From JBGPOS01 sp041488155 (lineage in GTDB: Bacteria > Chloroflexota > Dehalococcoidia > Tepidiformales > Tepidiformaceae), in contig JBGPOS010000046.1 in NCBI GenBank assembly GCA_041488155.1, positions 1 through 31,275 on the forward strand: a stretch of DNA of 31,275 nucleotides, read 5' to 3'. The number at the start of each line of letters is the position of its first letter. Position 1 is the stretch's first letter. Both the position numbers and the translations under genes were made by a program. The notes below the pieces were generated by a model, which was not told the origin of the DNA, made no database searches, and saw only the letters and a program-made list of their open reading frames with translations. This document shows positions 5,969 to 13,590 of this stretch, in pieces.

Positions 5969-7303
5969 CTACCAGAGCAGCTCCCAGGTCCGCATAGGTT
6001 CGTCGAACCCTTTGAGCACCGTCTCGCCGCGGTCGCTGAAGAGGAACTGCTTGCCGGCGACGAGCTGGCGGACAACGTCGGAGACGACGACCTGGCTGCC
6101 GGCCGCCTGGGCCACGAGCCGGGCAGCCACGATGACCGCAGTGCCAAAGAGGTCGTTCTGGTCGGCGACCGGCTCACCGGCGTTGATCCCGACGCGGATC
6201 CGCAGCGGCTCACCGCCCGACTGGGCGTGGGCCGCGAACGCACGCTGTAGCTCCGCCGCACACTCGACTGCCCTCGTTGCCGAACCGAACGAAGCCATGA
6301 AGCCGTCGCCCATCGTCTTCACCTCGCTGCCGCCGTGCTGCTTGAGGGCCTCGCGGGTGATGCGCTCGTGCTGGCGGAGGACCTCCCGCCCGAGGTCGTC
6401 GCCAAGGCGGGTCATCATCTCGGTGTGGCCTTCGATGTCGGTGAAGAGGATGGTCCGGAAGGCGCTGGCCGCATCGGGCGAGAGCGGCGGCGGAGCGGGG
6501 GCCGAGGGCTTGTCGGCGAGGAACTCGTTCACGACACGGATGGTGTCGTCAGCCCCCTCCACCGAGATCATCCGCGCATCCGGAAGACCCGCCACCAACT
6601 GGCGCTCGAACTCGGATTTGAGCATGAAGTCGCCCCCGGGGCTCACTGTGACCAACGCGGGGGCGGTAATCAACGGCAGAAGTGGCCTAAGGTCTGTCTG
6701 CTGTTCTGCGTGGACAAGGCCCAGGAAGTCCTGTTGGGTGATGGAGGCGCGCATCCACGATGCCATCTCGCGTGCCCGCTCGGGCCTCGTCCAGTTGGCG
6801 CCTATCGCCCCGAAGGTCTCGGTGAAAGTCTCCCAGTCGAGCTCGGCCAGCGCGGCCATGCCCCTGCGCCGGGGTGTAGCCCAGAGGCCAGCGCCGTTCG
6901 CATAAGCGCCACCAAGGACGAGATGGGACACGGGAGCAGGGAAGCGCGCGGCGAAGGCAAGGGCCACCAGGCCGGACTGAATGGCGGCGGAGATGGCGAA
7001 TCGATCGAGGCGAAGCCGGTCGACTACCGCCTCGAGGTCCAGGACTCGTGCGTCGATGGAGTAGTCGCTGATACCCCGTTGCGAGAGACCGCTCCCGCGC
7101 GGGTCGATGTGGACGACCATCCGCCGCTCGGCGAGCCGTTCGATCTCGTGGCTTTCGGTTTGAGTAGTCCGGGTCCATTCGAGCTCGATGTGGCTGAAGA
7201 AAGGGACCTTCATCAGAACCAGGGGAGTGCCGCCCGAGCCGTAAGTGGCGTAAGCGATGCTCACCCCGTCGCGGGTCGTGGCGTACTGGACCTGGGGCTT
7301 CAC
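5969..7303 (-). CDS. Alpha/beta-hydrolase-like / class III cyclase fusion
   Basis: Residues 1-265 follow an alpha/beta-hydrolase fold (VVHIDPRGSGLS at 63-74), and residues 281-444 form a class III cyclase domain with FTDIEG (metal Asp289), KTMGDGF (Lys329, Asp333) and VIVAARL (Arg395). Several key residues are off. The nucleophile elbow reads AISAA (102-106) without its glycines, the usual catalytic His near residue 250 is not evident (EGADDTIRVV), and the transition-state Asn of the cyclase is Ile391. The hydrolase part may therefore be a ligand sensor, and cyclase output may be weak or altered. The GTG start at 7303 has no ribosome site but has TAGACT (7317 to 7312) 8 nt upstream. It converges on the DNRLRE gene with 9 nt between stops. 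Confidence 0.85.
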   Translation of the reverse strand: MKPQVQYATTRDGVSIAYATYGSGGTPLVLMKVPFFSHIELEWTRTTQTESHEIERLAERRMVVHIDPRGSGLSQRGISDYSIDARVLDLEAVVDRLRLDRFAISAAIQSGLVALAFAARFPAPVSHLVLGGAYANGAGLWATPRRRGMAALAELDWETFTETFGAIGANWTRPERAREMASWMRASITQQDFLGLVHAEQQTDLRPLLPLITAPALVTVSPGGDFMLKSEFERQLVAGLPDARMISVEGADDTIRVVNEFLADKPSAPAPPPLSPDAASAFRTILFTDIEGHTEMMTRLGDDLGREVLRQHERITREALKQHGGSEVKTMGDGFMASFGSATRAVECAAELQRAFAAHAQSGGEPLRIRVGINAGEPVADQNDLFGTAVIVAARLVAQAAGSQVVVSDVVRQLVAGKQFLFSDRGETVLKGFDEPMRTWELLW

Positions 7304-7359
7304 TGACGCGGAGTCTACGCGAGTCTCCGGCAGCGGGCAGCCCTCCGTCTCCAGCGGCC

Positions 7360-7434
7360 CGGGGTGGCCGCGGTTACACGAGCCGGGAGGGCGCCCTCAA
7401 CCAGCCGCAGCTGGATGTGACGTTCTCGCACTGA
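7360..7434 (+). pseudogene. Remnant of a DNRLRE-protein 3' end
   Basis: Codons 7375-7434 read YTSREGALNQPQLDVTFSH and stop. The DNRLRE gene at 4952-5959 ends YTSREGASNHPQLYVTFTN and stop; 14 of 19 residues and about 50 of 60 nucleotides match. Upstream similarity fades before about 7350 and there is no start, so only the tail of a second copy remains. Confidence 0.85.
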
Positions 7435-7443
7435 CTTCCGCGC

Positions 7444-7491
7444 TCACCACAGCAGCGCCGAGGGCGCGAGGGGTTCGACGAACCCCTTGGG
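7444..7491 (-). pseudogene. Remnant of a cyclase-fusion 3' end
   Basis: On the minus strand this stretch ends KGFVEPLAPSALLW and TGA, matching KGFDEPMRTWELLW and stop at the end of the fusion gene at 5969-7303 (9 of 14 residues, same length). It is separated from the DNRLRE remnant stop by 9 nt, exactly as in the intact pair. Further upstream the similarity is lost before the GlsB gene begins. Confidence 0.75.
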
Positions 7492-7515
7492 CCGTGGTGC
7501 TGGCGGTTACCTTCC

Positions 7516-7806
7516 TTACGAGGCGAATCGACCCCGTCCGCCGCCGCTCCCAGCGAGCTGGCGCCAGACGAGAATGACGAGGACCGCGCCGCCAGCTGCG
7601 ATCAGCAGGCTCCGGATGTTGAAGCCGGTCACCTCGCCCCAGCCTAGCGCTGCGCTAATGAAGCCACCGACCACGGCCCCGACGACTCCCAGGAGCGTCG
7701 TCATGACGAGCCCCCGGAGCCCAAGTTGTCCGATGCCCCCGCCAAGCACGAGCTGCGCCGCAAAGCCTGCGACCGCCCCGACCAAAATCCACGTTAGCAA
7801 TCCCAT
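7516..7806 (-). CDS. GlsB/YeaQ/YmgE family membrane protein
   Basis: The 96-residue protein has three glycine-rich hydrophobic segments (LTWILVGAVAGFAAQLVLG, LVMTTLLGVVGAVVGGFISA, SLLIAAGGAVLVILVW) in the arrangement typical of the transglycosylase-associated GlsB/YeaQ/YmgE family, often linked to stress response. Length is normal for the family. The ATG at 7806 is preceded by AAGGGAA at a proper distance. It stands alone, next to the decayed tail-to-tail junction on one side and a long non-coding stretch on the other. The biochemical role is not established for the family. Confidence 0.88.
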   Translation of the reverse strand: MGLLTWILVGAVAGFAAQLVLGGGIGQLGLRGLVMTTLLGVVGAVVGGFISAALGWGEVTGFNIRSLLIAAGGAVLVILVWRQLAGSGGGRGRFAS

Positions 7807-7998
7807 GTTCTGTTCCCTTAGTGTTCGGTACTGCTCCGAACAAGAATCCGTGTTCTACGCTCTTTCCAGACCGTATCCGGACTGTCTCGGCGGTCTCACT
7901 GCGCGCCTGGCTATGCCCGCGGCCGATCCTCTTCGGCGCTGGCCAGGTTTGATTCGGGCGTCGTTGGCTGATTAGTTCTGCGGGATCGGGGTGCTCTC

Positions 7999-8020
7999 GA
8001 TCACGCCCTGTGGCGTGATC
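7999..8020. repeat. Perfect hairpin, possible terminator-like structure
   Basis: GATCACGCC (7999-8007) and GGCGTGATC (8012-8020) form a perfect 9-bp stem with a CTGT loop. No T-run follows on either strand, so this is not a standard intrinsic terminator. A second short palindrome, TGGGGTCACCCCA, lies just downstream. Confidence 0.5.
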
Positions 8021-8064
8021 CTATGTCCACATCCTTGGGGTCACCCCAGGTACGGCAGTCTTGA

Positions 8065-8247
8065 TTACGTAGGAGTCGGCCTCTCGACCACGTCGAGCGC
8101 CAGGGTCCCGAGGGTGTCGTTACCGTCGACCCCCTCGTGCCGGCCGAGACCGTGCTCGAACAGCCGGTCCATCACGTCGTGCTCATTGGGGGCTCGTTCA
8201 GCGAGCTCCACCTGGTCAATGTCCTTGCCACTTGTCGTTCTTCTTTC
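8065..8247 (-). pseudogene. Short coding-like stretch, possibly a decayed small gene
   Basis: This minus-strand frame is open from 8247 to a TAA at 8065 and has strong GC bias at third codon positions, as in nearby genes. It reads GKDIDQVELAERAPNEHDVM, then DRLFEHGLGRHEGVDGNDT and LGTLALDVVERPTPT. The only in-frame starts are internal (GTG 8211, ATG 8172). A GTG with AGGAT upstream (about 8252) begins MRKKNDK in another frame and would join by a one-base shift. It may thus be a frameshifted small gene or a real 35-49-residue protein. I do not recognise the family. Confidence 0.3.
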
Positions 8248-8290
8248 TCACGAACAATCCTACATCTTAGCTAAGGACAAACGCAAATTA

Positions 8291-8309
8291 TTTGACAATT
8301 CGATTATCA
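8291..8309. promoter_or_regulatory. Operator-like palindrome in AT-rich island
   Basis: TTGACAAT (8291-8298) and ATTATCAA (8302-8309) form an inverted repeat with one mismatch and a 3-nt spacer. The surrounding ~80 nt (8235-8315) are much richer in A and T than the rest of the window. TTGACA could be a plus-strand -35, although no good -10 follows at 17 nt; TTGTCA on the minus strand faces the small decayed frame. The geometry is like that of MarR-type operators. Confidence 0.4.
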
Positions 8310-8344
8310 ATGTTAGGGCTGGTTGCGAACGAACGACGTGGCTT

Positions 8345-8373
8345 GCACCCGGACGTTCATTCGCTCCGGGTGC
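8345..8373. repeat. Inverted repeat GCACCCGG/CCGGGTGC
   Basis: A perfect 8-bp inverted repeat (8345-8352 and 8366-8373) with a 13-nt loop lies between the AT-rich island and the acyl-CoA ligase promoter. It is followed by a CTGTCCC microrepeat array (about 8396-8425). The role is unknown. Confidence 0.45.
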
Positions 8374-8426
8374 TCGCGAGTCAGCCCGTATCCCGCTGTC
8401 CCCTGTCCCCTCTCACCTGTCCCCTC

Positions 8427-8462
8427 GAACCGTTCGCCCAAGGCGAAGGGTTCCGGTAGAAT
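8427..8462 (+). promoter_or_regulatory. Acyl-CoA ligase promoter with overlapping inverted repeat
   Basis: TAGAAT (8457-8462) is a good -10 for the ligase gene, leaving about 45 nt of leader and a GGAG before ATG 8514. Just upstream, GAACC-G-TTCGCC (8427-8438) and GGCGAA-G-GGTTC (8442-8453) form an 11-bp inverted repeat with a single G-G mismatch and a 3-nt centre. It occupies the -35 and spacer region, where a repressor would compete with RNA polymerase. Confidence 0.45.
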
Positions 8463-8513
8463 CCGCGTCGCAGAATCCGTTAACCGATCCTCGGTTCGCC
8501 TTCCGGAGAGCCC

Positions 8514-10088
8514 ATGAACACCATCGAGTTCCTCCAGATCTCGTCAGCGGTCGTGCCTGAGCGCGAGGCCCTGGTCGAGTCCGGCGGCACCGGCAAGCGC
8601 ATCGCCTACGCGGAGATGAGCGCGGCGGTCGTGAAGCTGGCGAACGCCCTCCAGGGCCTCGGCGTCGAACGCGGCCAGAAGGTCGCTGTCATGTCGGTCA
8701 ACAGCGCCGACTACGTGATCAGCTACTACGCCTGCGCGATGCTGGGCATAACCTTCGTCCCCCTCAACTTCCGGGCCAAGGACGAAGAGCTGACCTACAT
8801 GCTCAACGTCAGCCAGGCCACCGCCATCTTCGTTTCCGACCGCTACGTCGACCTCGTCGAGCGCATCCGGCCGACTCTCACGCACACCCAGCACTTCATC
8901 GCCTACGACGGGGGAGTTGGGAACTACCTCGACTACACCCAACTCGTGGGCCACGCCGGCGACGAGGAGCCCTGGGTCGAAATCGACGACCAGGACCCGA
9001 CGATCCTCATCTTCACGAGCGGCACAACGGCCCTGCCCAAGGGCGTCGTCCTCACCTACCTCGACCTCACCGCCTACGTCACGAACACCATGAGCCCCGC
9101 GGATCCGGACATACACGAGAAGACGCTCGTCTCCGCGCCGTTCTTCCACATCGCAGGTGCGACGGCAATGATGTCCTCGATCTGGGGCGGGCGGACGCTC
9201 GTCATCCTGCCTCTGTTCACCCCCGAAGGATGGCTCGACGCGGTCCACCAGGAGCAGGCCACCCACTCGTTCGTCGTCCCGACGATGCTCAAGCGCATCA
9301 TGGAAGTGCCAGACTTCGACCGCTACGACATCGCCAGCCTGAAGCTCATCACCTACGGGGCAGCACCGATGCCCTACGAGGTCGTGCGCAGGGCCTGCGA
9401 CATCTTCCCGCCGAAGGGTGTCGGCCTCATGAACGCCTACGGCCAGACCGAGTCGACATCGACCCTCACCTTCCTCGGCCCGGACGACCACGACCTGAGC
9501 GTCGACACAGAGGCCCGCGAGAGGCGCCTGCGCTCGGTCGGGCGGCCCATGGACGACGTCGAGATCGGCATCATGGACGAACGCAACCACCTCCTTGCCA
9601 ACGGCCAGGAAGGCGAGATATGCGTACGCAGCGACCGCGTGATGAAGGGCTACTACAAGCAGGAAGACGCCACCAGCACGGCGATCATCGACGGCTGGCT
9701 CCACACCGGCGACGTCGGCATGGTCGATGACGGCGGGTACCTGTTCATCACAGGCCGCAAGAAGGACCTCATCATCCGGGCCGGCGAAAACATCTCCGCA
9801 GGCGAGATCGAGAACTGCCTCGAAGGGCACCCAAAGGTCGAGGAAGCGGCCGTCATCGGCGTGCCCGACCCCGACTGGGGCGAAGTCGTCAAGGCCGTGC
9901 TCGTACTCAAGCCCGGCCAACGCGTGACGGTTGGCGAACTAACCGAATACGCGAAGGGACGGCTGTCATCGTTCAAGGCCCCCCAGTACTACGCGATCGT
10001 CGACGAGCTGCCGCGCAACGCCATGGGCAAGGTGCTCAAGAACGACCTCCGGAAGATGTTCGGCACTCCGACCAACGACCGCATCTAA
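8514..10088 (+). CDS. Acyl-CoA synthetase (AMP-dependent, class I adenylate-forming)
   Basis: This 524-residue enzyme should activate a carboxylic acid with ATP and load it on CoA through an acyl-AMP. The family blocks are present: phosphate loop IFTSGTTALPKGVV (about 165-178), YGQTEST (about 309-315), GWLHTGDVG (about 393), the hinge GRKKDLIIRAGENISAGEIE (about 412-431) and PRNAMGKVLK with the catalytic Lys at about 505. Length is typical of fatty or aryl acid ligases; the substrate cannot be read from the sequence. The ATG at 8514 has GGAG at the right distance. A secreted or anchored small protein and an EtfD-like oxidoreductase follow on the same strand, which suits a beta-oxidation setting. 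Confidence 0.93.
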   Translation: MNTIEFLQISSAVVPEREALVESGGTGKRIAYAEMSAAVVKLANALQGLGVERGQKVAVMSVNSADYVISYYACAMLGITFVPLNFRAKDEELTYMLNVSQATAIFVSDRYVDLVERIRPTLTHTQHFIAYDGGVGNYLDYTQLVGHAGDEEPWVEIDDQDPTILIFTSGTTALPKGVVLTYLDLTAYVTNTMSPADPDIHEKTLVSAPFFHIAGATAMMSSIWGGRTLVILPLFTPEGWLDAVHQEQATHSFVVPTMLKRIMEVPDFDRYDIASLKLITYGAAPMPYEVVRRACDIFPPKGVGLMNAYGQTESTSTLTFLGPDDHDLSVDTEARERRLRSVGRPMDDVEIGIMDERNHLLANGQEGEICVRSDRVMKGYYKQEDATSTAIIDGWLHTGDVGMVDDGGYLFITGRKKDLIIRAGENISAGEIENCLEGHPKVEEAAVIGVPDPDWGEVVKAVLVLKPGQRVTVGELTEYAKGRLSSFKAPQYYAIVDELPRNAMGKVLKNDLRKMFGTPTNDRI

Positions 10089-10105
10089 CGCGGCGCTGCG
10101 GCACG

Positions 10106-10124
10106 TACAGTGACGACGAAAGGG
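10106..10124 (+). promoter_or_regulatory. -10 TACAGT and ribosome site deciding the next start
   Basis: TACAGT (10106-10111) overlaps the upstream GTG candidate at 10110. AAAGGG (10119-10124) sits 6 nt before the GTG at 10131, which is therefore the better start. Confidence 0.4.
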
Positions 10125-10130
10125 CGCGCT

Positions 10131-10688
10131 GTGCGGTTCATGCTGGTTGCTGCCGGCAGTTCCGCCGTAGTGGTCCTGGTTGGTCTGAGCGTCCGCGGAG
10201 CAGTCGCTAACCATTCGCCGGGCACGAGCGCGTCGGACGACGACCAGTGGATCGCGCTCATCGAGCAGGCGCGAAAGATCCGGTCGGGCGAGGTGCCCGC
10301 GGTCCTGCCGCCGCCATCCGTTCCCGCTGGCACGACGGTACTCGGGTCGTGCGCCCAGCTCCCATCGGAGATCCATTTCAGCGGTGTCGCCAACGACGCC
10401 GGTCCGCTTCCTGGCCAGGGAAGAACAGTCCTGAAGTTCATTGACGTGTCTAAGGGCGGCGATGGGCCGAGCTACGCCGTCGTGGTCGACTGGGGTCAGA
10501 AACTGGACGGCTGCGATTCGCGTGTTCAACAGATCGTCGCCGGTGGGAAGGCACAACAGCTCGACGTCGACGCTCACATCTGTGACGAGATGCGGATCGG
10601 CGCGCAGGGGCGGGCGCTCAGCGATAAGACGATGCGGCAGCCATCGGTCCGGGTCGCGGAGGCCTACCTGGACGCGTTTTGCCGGTGA
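10131..10688 (+). CDS. Exported or membrane-anchored protein of unknown function
   Basis: The 185-residue product begins RFMLVAAGSSAVVVLVGLSV, a single hydrophobic segment that is either a signal peptide or an anchor, and continues with a soluble domain. Four Cys (in LGSCAQ, LDGCDS, HICDEM and DAFCR) could form two disulfides outside the membrane. There is no lipobox. GTG 10131 is favoured over GTG 10110 because a ribosome site precedes it and a -10 overlaps the earlier codon. It lies 42 nt after the acyl-CoA ligase but has its own promoter-like element. I do not recognise a family. Confidence 0.6.
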   Translation: MRFMLVAAGSSAVVVLVGLSVRGAVANHSPGTSASDDDQWIALIEQARKIRSGEVPAVLPPPSVPAGTTVLGSCAQLPSEIHFSGVANDAGPLPGQGRTVLKFIDVSKGGDGPSYAVVVDWGQKLDGCDSRVQQIVAGGKAQQLDVDAHICDEMRIGAQGRALSDKTMRQPSVRVAEAYLDAFCR

Positions 10689-10782
10689 GCAGTCACCGGC
10701 TCCAGCCGAATTGGTGACGTACAACTAGGCGTCCCAGGCGCCGTCCCGGGATGCCTCGTTAGCGCGTGTTTCCACAGCCCAG

Positions 10783-10788
10783 TAGGAT
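10783..10788 (+). promoter_or_regulatory. -10 element TAGGAT upstream of EtfD-like gene
   Basis: TAGGAT lies 66 nt before the ATG at 10855 in the 166-nt gap after the exported protein. No clear -35 is visible. AAGGG (10846-10850) is the ribosome site. Confidence 0.3.
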
Positions 10789-10854
10789 GCGGCCATGTTC
10801 GGGGGCGTCCGTCCCGCTGCCGGGGCGTCGCTTCGAGCTTCGTCTAAGGGATGA

Positions 10855-13110
10855 ATGAGCATGCAGCACTCCCAACAGCCACGATCCGGCCGGTCATCCT
10901 CAACGGGTGCCCGGTTCCGTGCCAGCTGGGGCGGGATAGGCATCCCGGTCGCGATCATCGGAGCGATCTCCGCCTTCGAAACGGCGCGCACCGGCACGGC
11001 TCAGCGGGAAGTGTTCTTCAACATCGGCACGCCCGCGATCATGTACTTCCTCTTCGCGGCGTCGATGGCGGTGATCCTCGGCGCCTTCGTGCGGCGGCTG
11101 CGCATCTGGCGCCTGGCGAACCCCTACAACGTCACCGACCACCTGGGGGCCCGGATCACGAATGCGATGACCATGGGCGCGGCCACCAGCCGCGTCACGA
11201 ACGACCGCTACGCCGGCGTGATGCACTGGTGCATCTACTCCAGCTTCGTCGTCCTCTTCATCGTCACCCTCCTCCTGGCACTCGACGACTACCTCCCCCT
11301 CATCTTCGGAGTCGATAGCGAGCACGCGTTCCTGAAAGGCGGCATCTACCTCGGCTACAGCCTCGTCGGGGATGCCTTTGGCCTGATCGGCCTCCTCGGG
11401 ATCGCGATGGCCGTATCCCGGCGCTACCTCCGCCCCCCGTCCAAGATCGGCTGGGACCGCCGCCAGGCCGAGGACTCGATCATCGTCGGCCTGCTCGGCC
11501 TCGTGCTCTTCACAGGCATCGTCGTCGAGGGCCTGCGTATCGGCGGCAGCGAGATCCCCGCCGGCCACGAGAGCTGGTCGTACTGGTCGCCCGCCGGCTG
11601 GGTCGTGGCGAAGGTCCTGGGCGGCGTGAGCGACAGCACCCTGCTGGACATCCACAGGGGCTTCTGGTGGTTCCACGTCGCCGCGGCATTCACCCTCCTC
11701 AGCCTCATGGCGGTGACAAAGTTCAGGCACATCTTCTTCGCCCCGGTGAACGGCTTCTTCAAACGTCCCGGACCCCAGGCCTACCTCCGGCCTATGGGCG
11801 ACTTCGAAGTGCTGATGGAAGCGGGCCAAAGCCTCGGCGCCGGCAAGCTCCAGGACTTCACCTGGAAGCAGCTCTTCGATGCCGACACCTGCGTGCGCTG
11901 CGGCCGTTGCACCGACGTCTGCCCCGCCTGGACAGCGGGCCAGCCGCTCTCTCCCATGGCCATCATCCAGGAAATGAAGTCCTACATGAACCATGCCGGC
12001 CCCCTGCTCATCGCCGGCAAGGACCCGGCCACCGAACTCAAAGAAGAGCTCGTCGGCGGCTACGTGAAGGAAGAGGCTCTCTGGGCCTGCCGGACCTGCA
12101 TGGCCTGCGTGCAGGAGTGCCCCGTGATGATCGAGCACGTCCCCTCGATCGTCGACATGCGCCGCTACCTCGTCATGGAAAAGGCAAGCATCCCGGCGAC
12201 GGCCCAGGCTGCCCTCCAGAACATCGAGCAGCGTGGTCACCCCTGGCGGGGGACCCAGTTGACGCGGGAAACCTGGCTCGAACAGCTGCGCGAGCAGGGG
12301 GTCGACGTCCCGATCTTCGATGGCAGCCAGGAGTACCTCTACTGGGTCGGCTGTTCGGGAGCCCTCGTCGAACGGAACGTGCCGATCACCCAGGCCGTCG
12401 TCAAGCTCCTTCTCGAATCTGGCACCAGCTTCGGGGTACTCGGCCAGTCGGAGACGTGCAGCGGCGACCCCGCCCGTCGCCTGGGCAACGAGTTCCTCTA
12501 CGCCACCCTCGCCGGGGCTAACGCCGAATCGTTCAACGCGGCCGGCGTCCGGCGGGTGATCACGGCCTGCCCGCACTGCTTCAGCACGTTCAAGAACGAA
12601 TACCCTGACTTCGGCGGGGCCTACGAGGTGACCCACCACTCGGACTTCCTTCAGACGCTCGTGGCGCGCGGCAAGCTGAAGCCGAAAGGGATGGCAGGGC
12701 AGACTGTCACCTTTCACGATTCCTGCTACCTCGGGCGCGGCAACGGGATCTACGATTCGCCGCGCGAGGTGCTCGAAAGCATCCCCGGTCTCGACCTCGT
12801 GGAGATGCCGCGCAACCGCGAGAAGGGGCTGTGCTGCGGCGCCGGCGGCGGGAACATGTGGATGGAGGAGAAAGGCACCCGCGTCAACCATCTCCGCGCC
12901 GCCGAGGCTGTGAACACCGGCGCGCAGATCGTCGCGACCGCCTGTCCGTTCTGCATCCAGATGTTCGAAGACGGCATCCCCGCTGTTCAGCCGAACGAGG
13001 AGCAGCGCACGATCCGCGCCTACGACATCGCCGAACTTCTCGAAGTCAGCGTCAAGCCGCTGGCCATGGCCATGCAGGACCGGGGCGTCATCCCGCCCGG
13101 GGTGGGGTAA
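10855..13110 (+). CDS. Membrane Fe-S oxidoreductase, EtfD-like (ETF:menaquinone oxidoreductase type)
   Basis: The 751-residue protein fuses three parts. The N-terminal ~300 residues form a NarI-like membrane domain with about six helices. A double [4Fe-4S] ferredoxin domain follows, with CVRCGRCTDVCP (Cys346, 349, 352, 356) and CRTCMACVQECP (Cys412, 415, 418, 422). The C-terminal HdrB-like part has two Cys-rich CCG-type modules (WVGCSGA...ETCSGD...ACPHC and HDSCYLGRGN...LCCGAGGG...ACPFC). This order matches EtfD (Rv0338c type), which passes electrons from acyl-CoA dehydrogenases via electron-transfer flavoprotein to menaquinone. It fits the fatty-acid genes nearby, although no etfAB or dehydrogenase lies in the window. 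ATG 10855 is 4 nt after AAGGG; ATG 10861 is an alternative. Confidence 0.88.
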   Translation: MSMQHSQQPRSGRSSSTGARFRASWGGIGIPVAIIGAISAFETARTGTAQREVFFNIGTPAIMYFLFAASMAVILGAFVRRLRIWRLANPYNVTDHLGARITNAMTMGAATSRVTNDRYAGVMHWCIYSSFVVLFIVTLLLALDDYLPLIFGVDSEHAFLKGGIYLGYSLVGDAFGLIGLLGIAMAVSRRYLRPPSKIGWDRRQAEDSIIVGLLGLVLFTGIVVEGLRIGGSEIPAGHESWSYWSPAGWVVAKVLGGVSDSTLLDIHRGFWWFHVAAAFTLLSLMAVTKFRHIFFAPVNGFFKRPGPQAYLRPMGDFEVLMEAGQSLGAGKLQDFTWKQLFDADTCVRCGRCTDVCPAWTAGQPLSPMAIIQEMKSYMNHAGPLLIAGKDPATELKEELVGGYVKEEALWACRTCMACVQECPVMIEHVPSIVDMRRYLVMEKASIPATAQAALQNIEQRGHPWRGTQLTRETWLEQLREQGVDVPIFDGSQEYLYWVGCSGALVERNVPITQAVVKLLLESGTSFGVLGQSETCSGDPARRLGNEFLYATLAGANAESFNAAGVRRVITACPHCFSTFKNEYPDFGGAYEVTHHSDFLQTLVARGKLKPKGMAGQTVTFHDSCYLGRGNGIYDSPREVLESIPGLDLVEMPRNREKGLCCGAGGGNMWMEEKGTRVNHLRAAEAVNTGAQIVATACPFCIQMFEDGIPAVQPNEEQRTIRAYDIAELLEVSVKPLAMAMQDRGVIPPGVG

Positions 13111-13218
13111 CCACTTTCGGCGTCTGGGGCCCCTTCTCCCTTCGGCCGCCCACACGGCCGGATCTGAGGCGTTAGACTGCTTCCGCATACCACCCTGCGA
13201 GCCGCCTTGGAGGGCCAC

Positions 13219-13545
13219 TTGATCTACGAACTCCGCATCTACACCGCAAATCCGGGCAAGATGAGGCCCCTGCTCGCCCGCTTCCGCGACCACACGACCG
13301 GACTGTTCGAAAAGCACGGCATCACGAACGTCGGTTACTGGCTGAACAGCATCGGGGGCCGGAGTGACGAGCTCTGGTACATGCTCAGCTACCAAGACGC
13401 CGCCCAGCGCGACCGGGCCTGGGCAGCCTTCGCCGCGGACCCGGAGTGGCAGGCCGCGCGGGCCGAATCCGAAAAGGATGGTCCCCTCGTCCACCACCTC
13501 GAGAACCGCCTGATGACAGCCACCGACTTCTCCCCACTGAAGTGA
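13219..13545 (+). CDS. NIPSNAP family protein
   Basis: This 108-residue protein starts IYELRIYTANPGKMRPLLARF, the hallmark start of NIPSNAP proteins, which adopt a ferredoxin-like dimeric alpha/beta-barrel fold. Conserved features include HGITNVGYW, the ELWYMLSYQD strand and AFAADPEWQAA. The TTG at 13219 is chosen because family members begin M-I-Y-E-L-R and GGAGG (13209-13213) lies 5 nt upstream; a TTG at 13207 would place the ribosome site inside the gene. The function is not defined for most members; bacterial ones are frequent near catabolic genes. A -10 TAGACT (13172-13177) gives it its own promoter. Confidence 0.85.
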   Translation: MIYELRIYTANPGKMRPLLARFRDHTTGLFEKHGITNVGYWLNSIGGRSDELWYMLSYQDAAQRDRAWAAFAADPEWQAARAESEKDGPLVHHLENRLMTATDFSPLK

Positions 13546-13557
13546 CGCCAACGGCCG

Positions 13558-13563
13558 TATAGT
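13558..13563 (+). promoter_or_regulatory. -10 TATAGT before the dioxygenase gene
   Basis: TATAGT lies 27 nt before ATG 13591, with GGGAG as ribosome site between them. It suggests that the dioxygenase is transcribed separately from the NIPSNAP gene. Confidence 0.4.
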
Positions 13564-13590
13564 TGTCTCAGCCTTCATAGGGAGCCGGCC

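Noticed and set aside
8396..8425. CTGTCCC repeats considered as a CRISPR-like array
   Set aside because: The units are 7 nt with no regular spacers; this is only a microrepeat.
8544..9920. Minus-strand 458-codon frame opposite the acyl-CoA ligase
   Set aside because: It is rich in Asp, Val and His by codon mirroring; the plus strand encodes all ligase motifs.
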